64,000 bases of DNA, from positions 248,001 to 312,000 of the forward strand of contig NC_008209.1 of assembly GCF_000014045.1 (NCBI RefSeq), given 5' to 3'. This DNA is from Roseobacter denitrificans OCh 114 (GTDB lineage Bacteria; Pseudomonadota; Alphaproteobacteria; Rhodobacterales; Rhodobacteraceae). A model generated the notes under the pieces. That model saw nothing but the letters and a program-made list of their open reading frames with translations, ran no database searches and was not told where the DNA came from. Position 1 is the stretch's first letter; the number at the start of each line of letters is the position of its first letter. The translations under genes were made by a program, and so were the position numbers. Of this stretch, positions 62,373 through 64,000 are shown one piece after another.

Positions 62373-63292
62373 GCCCCATTCCCATCATACCCTTTTCTGA
62401 AGGCGAGGCAGTGCTGGACTGGATCGGTCTAACGGATGCCTTGGCCGCAGGCCACCTTTTGCCCAAGGCTGAAATTGCCGACACGTTTTTGTACCGCGAT
62501 CCGGATACGCTGCTGAACCGCGCGGCGTGGATCGACGGTCTGGGCCTTGCGGTAAAATCCGCCACGATCTTTCCGGGCAACACGGCGCAGGGGCTGTCGA
62601 GCGTCAATGGCGGCGTCACGCTCTATTGTGACAGGACCGGCACGCTGGAGGCGATTGTCGATTTCCACCTCGTGACCAAATGGAAAACCGCCGGAGACAG
62701 CCTGTTGGCGGCGCGCCGTCTGGCACGGGCCGACAGCCGCACCATTCTGATCGTGGGCGCAGGCACACAGGCGCGTGCACTGCACAGCGCCTATTCGGCG
62801 CTGTTCCCGCACGCGCAGTTTACCGTCTGGAACCGCACAGCGCAGAATGCAGAGCAGCTTGCCCGCGAGATCCCCGGCATTGCCATCGCTGAGGATCTGG
62901 AAACAGCCGTCAGGGCCGCAGATATCGTCACGGCGGCGACCATGACGACCACGCCGCTGATCCATGGCGCATGGCTACAACCGGGTCAGCACATTGATCT
63001 GATCGGGGCCTATCGTCCCGATATGCGCGAGGTTGACGATGACGCCCTGCAGCGGACCCGCGTTTTTGTCGACAGCCTTGATACGACCGTCGATCACATT
63101 GGCGAGTTGAAAATTCCGATTGCGGCAGGCGCGTTCAGCGCCGATCAGATCGTAGCGGATTATTATGCGCCGGAATCGTTCAAACGCCAAGGCGACGATG
63201 AAATCACCCTGTTCAAGAATGGCGGTGGCGCGCATCTGGACCTCATGACCAGCCGCTTTATTCTGGAGCGCTGGCAGGCGCAGTCCGCATGA
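62369..63292 (+). CDS. Ornithine cyclodeaminase/mu-crystallin-family protein
   Basis: A 307-residue Rossmann-fold protein: GAGTQARALHSAYSALFPHAQF (NAD(P) binding, ~127-147), WNRTAQNAEQLAREI, and the C-terminal IDLIGAYRPDMREVDDDAL, with Lys-Asp residues of the family. Members include ornithine cyclodeaminases, alanine dehydrogenases and ketimine reductases. It lies between a HAD enzyme and an alpha/beta hydrolase with four-base overlaps, so the three may share a pathway. The specific reaction is unknown. Confidence 0.9.
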   Translation: MSPIPIIPFSEGEAVLDWIGLTDALAAGHLLPKAEIADTFLYRDPDTLLNRAAWIDGLGLAVKSATIFPGNTAQGLSSVNGGVTLYCDRTGTLEAIVDFHLVTKWKTAGDSLLAARRLARADSRTILIVGAGTQARALHSAYSALFPHAQFTVWNRTAQNAEQLAREIPGIAIAEDLETAVRAADIVTAATMTTTPLIHGAWLQPGQHIDLIGAYRPDMREVDDDALQRTRVFVDSLDTTVDHIGELKIPIAAGAFSADQIVADYYAPESFKRQGDDEITLFKNGGGAHLDLMTSRFILERWQAQSA

Positions 63293-64000
63293 TCTGGGCG
63301 CTGCTGCTACTGGCGGGCATTGCGGCAGCACCCTTTGTGATCGAGGCCCTGCGCCGCCCCATGAACGCCGCCGCGCGCAAATCGGCCCCCGGCGCGTTTG
63401 TTGATCTGTCGCAAGGGGTCACGCATTATCAATGGTCCGGCCCGGCAGAGGGCCCTGTCATCGTCTGCATCCACGGGCTGACAACGCCGAGCTTTGTCTG
63501 GCAGGCTCTGCGCCCTGCGCTTGAGCGGCGGGGGTTTCGTATCCTGTCCTATGACCTATACGGGCGCGGCTACTCCGACCGGCCCAAAGGCGTGCAGAAC
63601 CCGGCATTTTTCCTGCAACAGCTGAACGACCTGCTGGCCAGCCAAGACGTGCGAACGGATGTAACCGTGGTCGGCTATTCGATGGGCGGGACGATTGCGA
63701 CCCTTTTTGCGGCGGATCGACCGCAGGATATCCGACAGATGGTCCTGTTGGCCCCTGCCGGGATGCGCCCGGTCGGATCGGGCCTGTTCAAAGCGGCGGT
63801 GCAAAACGCCGTTCTGGGACGCTGGGTCATGCTGGCCCTTTACCCGTCGATCCTGCGCAAGGGCCTGCGCGCAGAGGCGCATGTGCCATCCAGCGTACCG
63901 GGGATCAACGCGCTGCAGCACGCCGAATTGACGTGGCGCGGCTTTGTCCCGGCGGTCCACTCCAGCCTGCTTGGTATGCTGAGCGATGGCCTTGCGGCGG
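63289..64000 (+). CDS. Alpha/beta hydrolase (partial, runs off the window)
   Basis: The ATG at 63289 overlaps the previous stop by four bases and the frame is open to the end of the window (237 residues visible). A hydrophobic N-terminus (~2-18) suggests a membrane anchor or signal. VIVCIHGLTTPSFVW is the oxyanion-hole region and GYSMGGTIATLFAADRP the nucleophile elbow. The acid and His of the triad would lie outside. Function is open: lipase/esterase-like. Confidence 0.9.
   Translation, partial: MIWALLLLAGIAAAPFVIEALRRPMNAAARKSAPGAFVDLSQGVTHYQWSGPAEGPVIVCIHGLTTPSFVWQALRPALERRGFRILSYDLYGRGYSDRPKGVQNPAFFLQQLNDLLASQDVRTDVTVVGYSMGGTIATLFAADRPQDIRQMVLLAPAGMRPVGSGLFKAAVQNAVLGRWVMLALYPSILRKGLRAEAHVPSSVPGINALQHAELTWRGFVPAVHSSLLGMLSDGLAA

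Overview
The window looks like a chromosomal segment of a marine Roseobacter-group alphaproteobacterium (Rhodobacterales). The evidence is the single-subpolar-type flagellar gene order, a CcrM GANTC methyltransferase, CtrA-like TTAA-N7-TTAA sites, a GTTC-N7-GTTC LexA box, DUF2125/DUF2794/DUF4170 genes and a pmbA - inositol-phosphatase - DUF4170 - waaA - lpxK block. No rRNA, tRNA or CRISPR array was seen.

Region by region: (1) 1-3.75 kb, two AraC-type regulators and an acyl-CoA dehydrogenase closed by a strong terminator. (2) 4.2-19.9 kb, a flagellar cluster: fliI facing away from flgB-flgC-fliE-fliQ-flgF-flgG-flgA-flgH-fliL-like, then a decayed IS3-type insertion (10.3-11.9 kb), then fliP-fliN-fliH-fliF on the minus strand facing away from fliL - small coiled-coil protein - motE-like - motA - a 751-residue exported protein. 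The cluster stops in a graveyard of broken IS3-family pieces (20.1-21.3 kb), and motB, flgE, flhA, flhB and fliR are not in the window. The flagellar genes are visibly AT-richer than the rest.

(3) 21.45-30.5 kb, one long minus-strand operon: MFS transporter, flavin monooxygenase-like protein, two carboxymuconolactone-decarboxylase/AhpD-like proteins, an octopine/nopaline dehydrogenase-family enzyme and a polyamine-type ABC importer. Most of its genes overlap by 1-4 bases, so it reads as an import/oxidation or opine-handling unit of unknown substrate. (4) 30.7-44.2 kb, housekeeping: VIT1/CCC1 carrier, enoyl-CoA hydratase and SDR pair, DUF2125, TldD/PmbA protease, lipid A genes (waaA, lpxK), a DsbA-like thiol oxidoreductase, DciA-like DUF721, mutY, ccrM (with three GANTC sites packed in its promoter) and rnhB.

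(5) 44.4-54.1 kb, a membrane protein with an OmpR-like C-terminal domain, an HpaI-type aldolase, a DUF3095 cyclase-like protein, asd, a secreted phospholipase-A2-like protein coupled to a membrane glycerophosphodiesterase, a small protein behind a perfect CtrA-type box, and a carbonic anhydrase - SbtA-type bicarbonate permease - PII-like operon. (6) 54.2-64 kb, leucyl aminopeptidase plus NlpC/P60, DUF2794, imuB with a LexA box, a TetR regulator facing an AEC permease, S-formylglutathione hydrolase, YaiI, a HAD phosphatase, an ornithine-cyclodeaminase-family protein and an alpha/beta hydrolase cut by the window end. All functional calls come from reading the translated sequence against remembered families; no database search was run.
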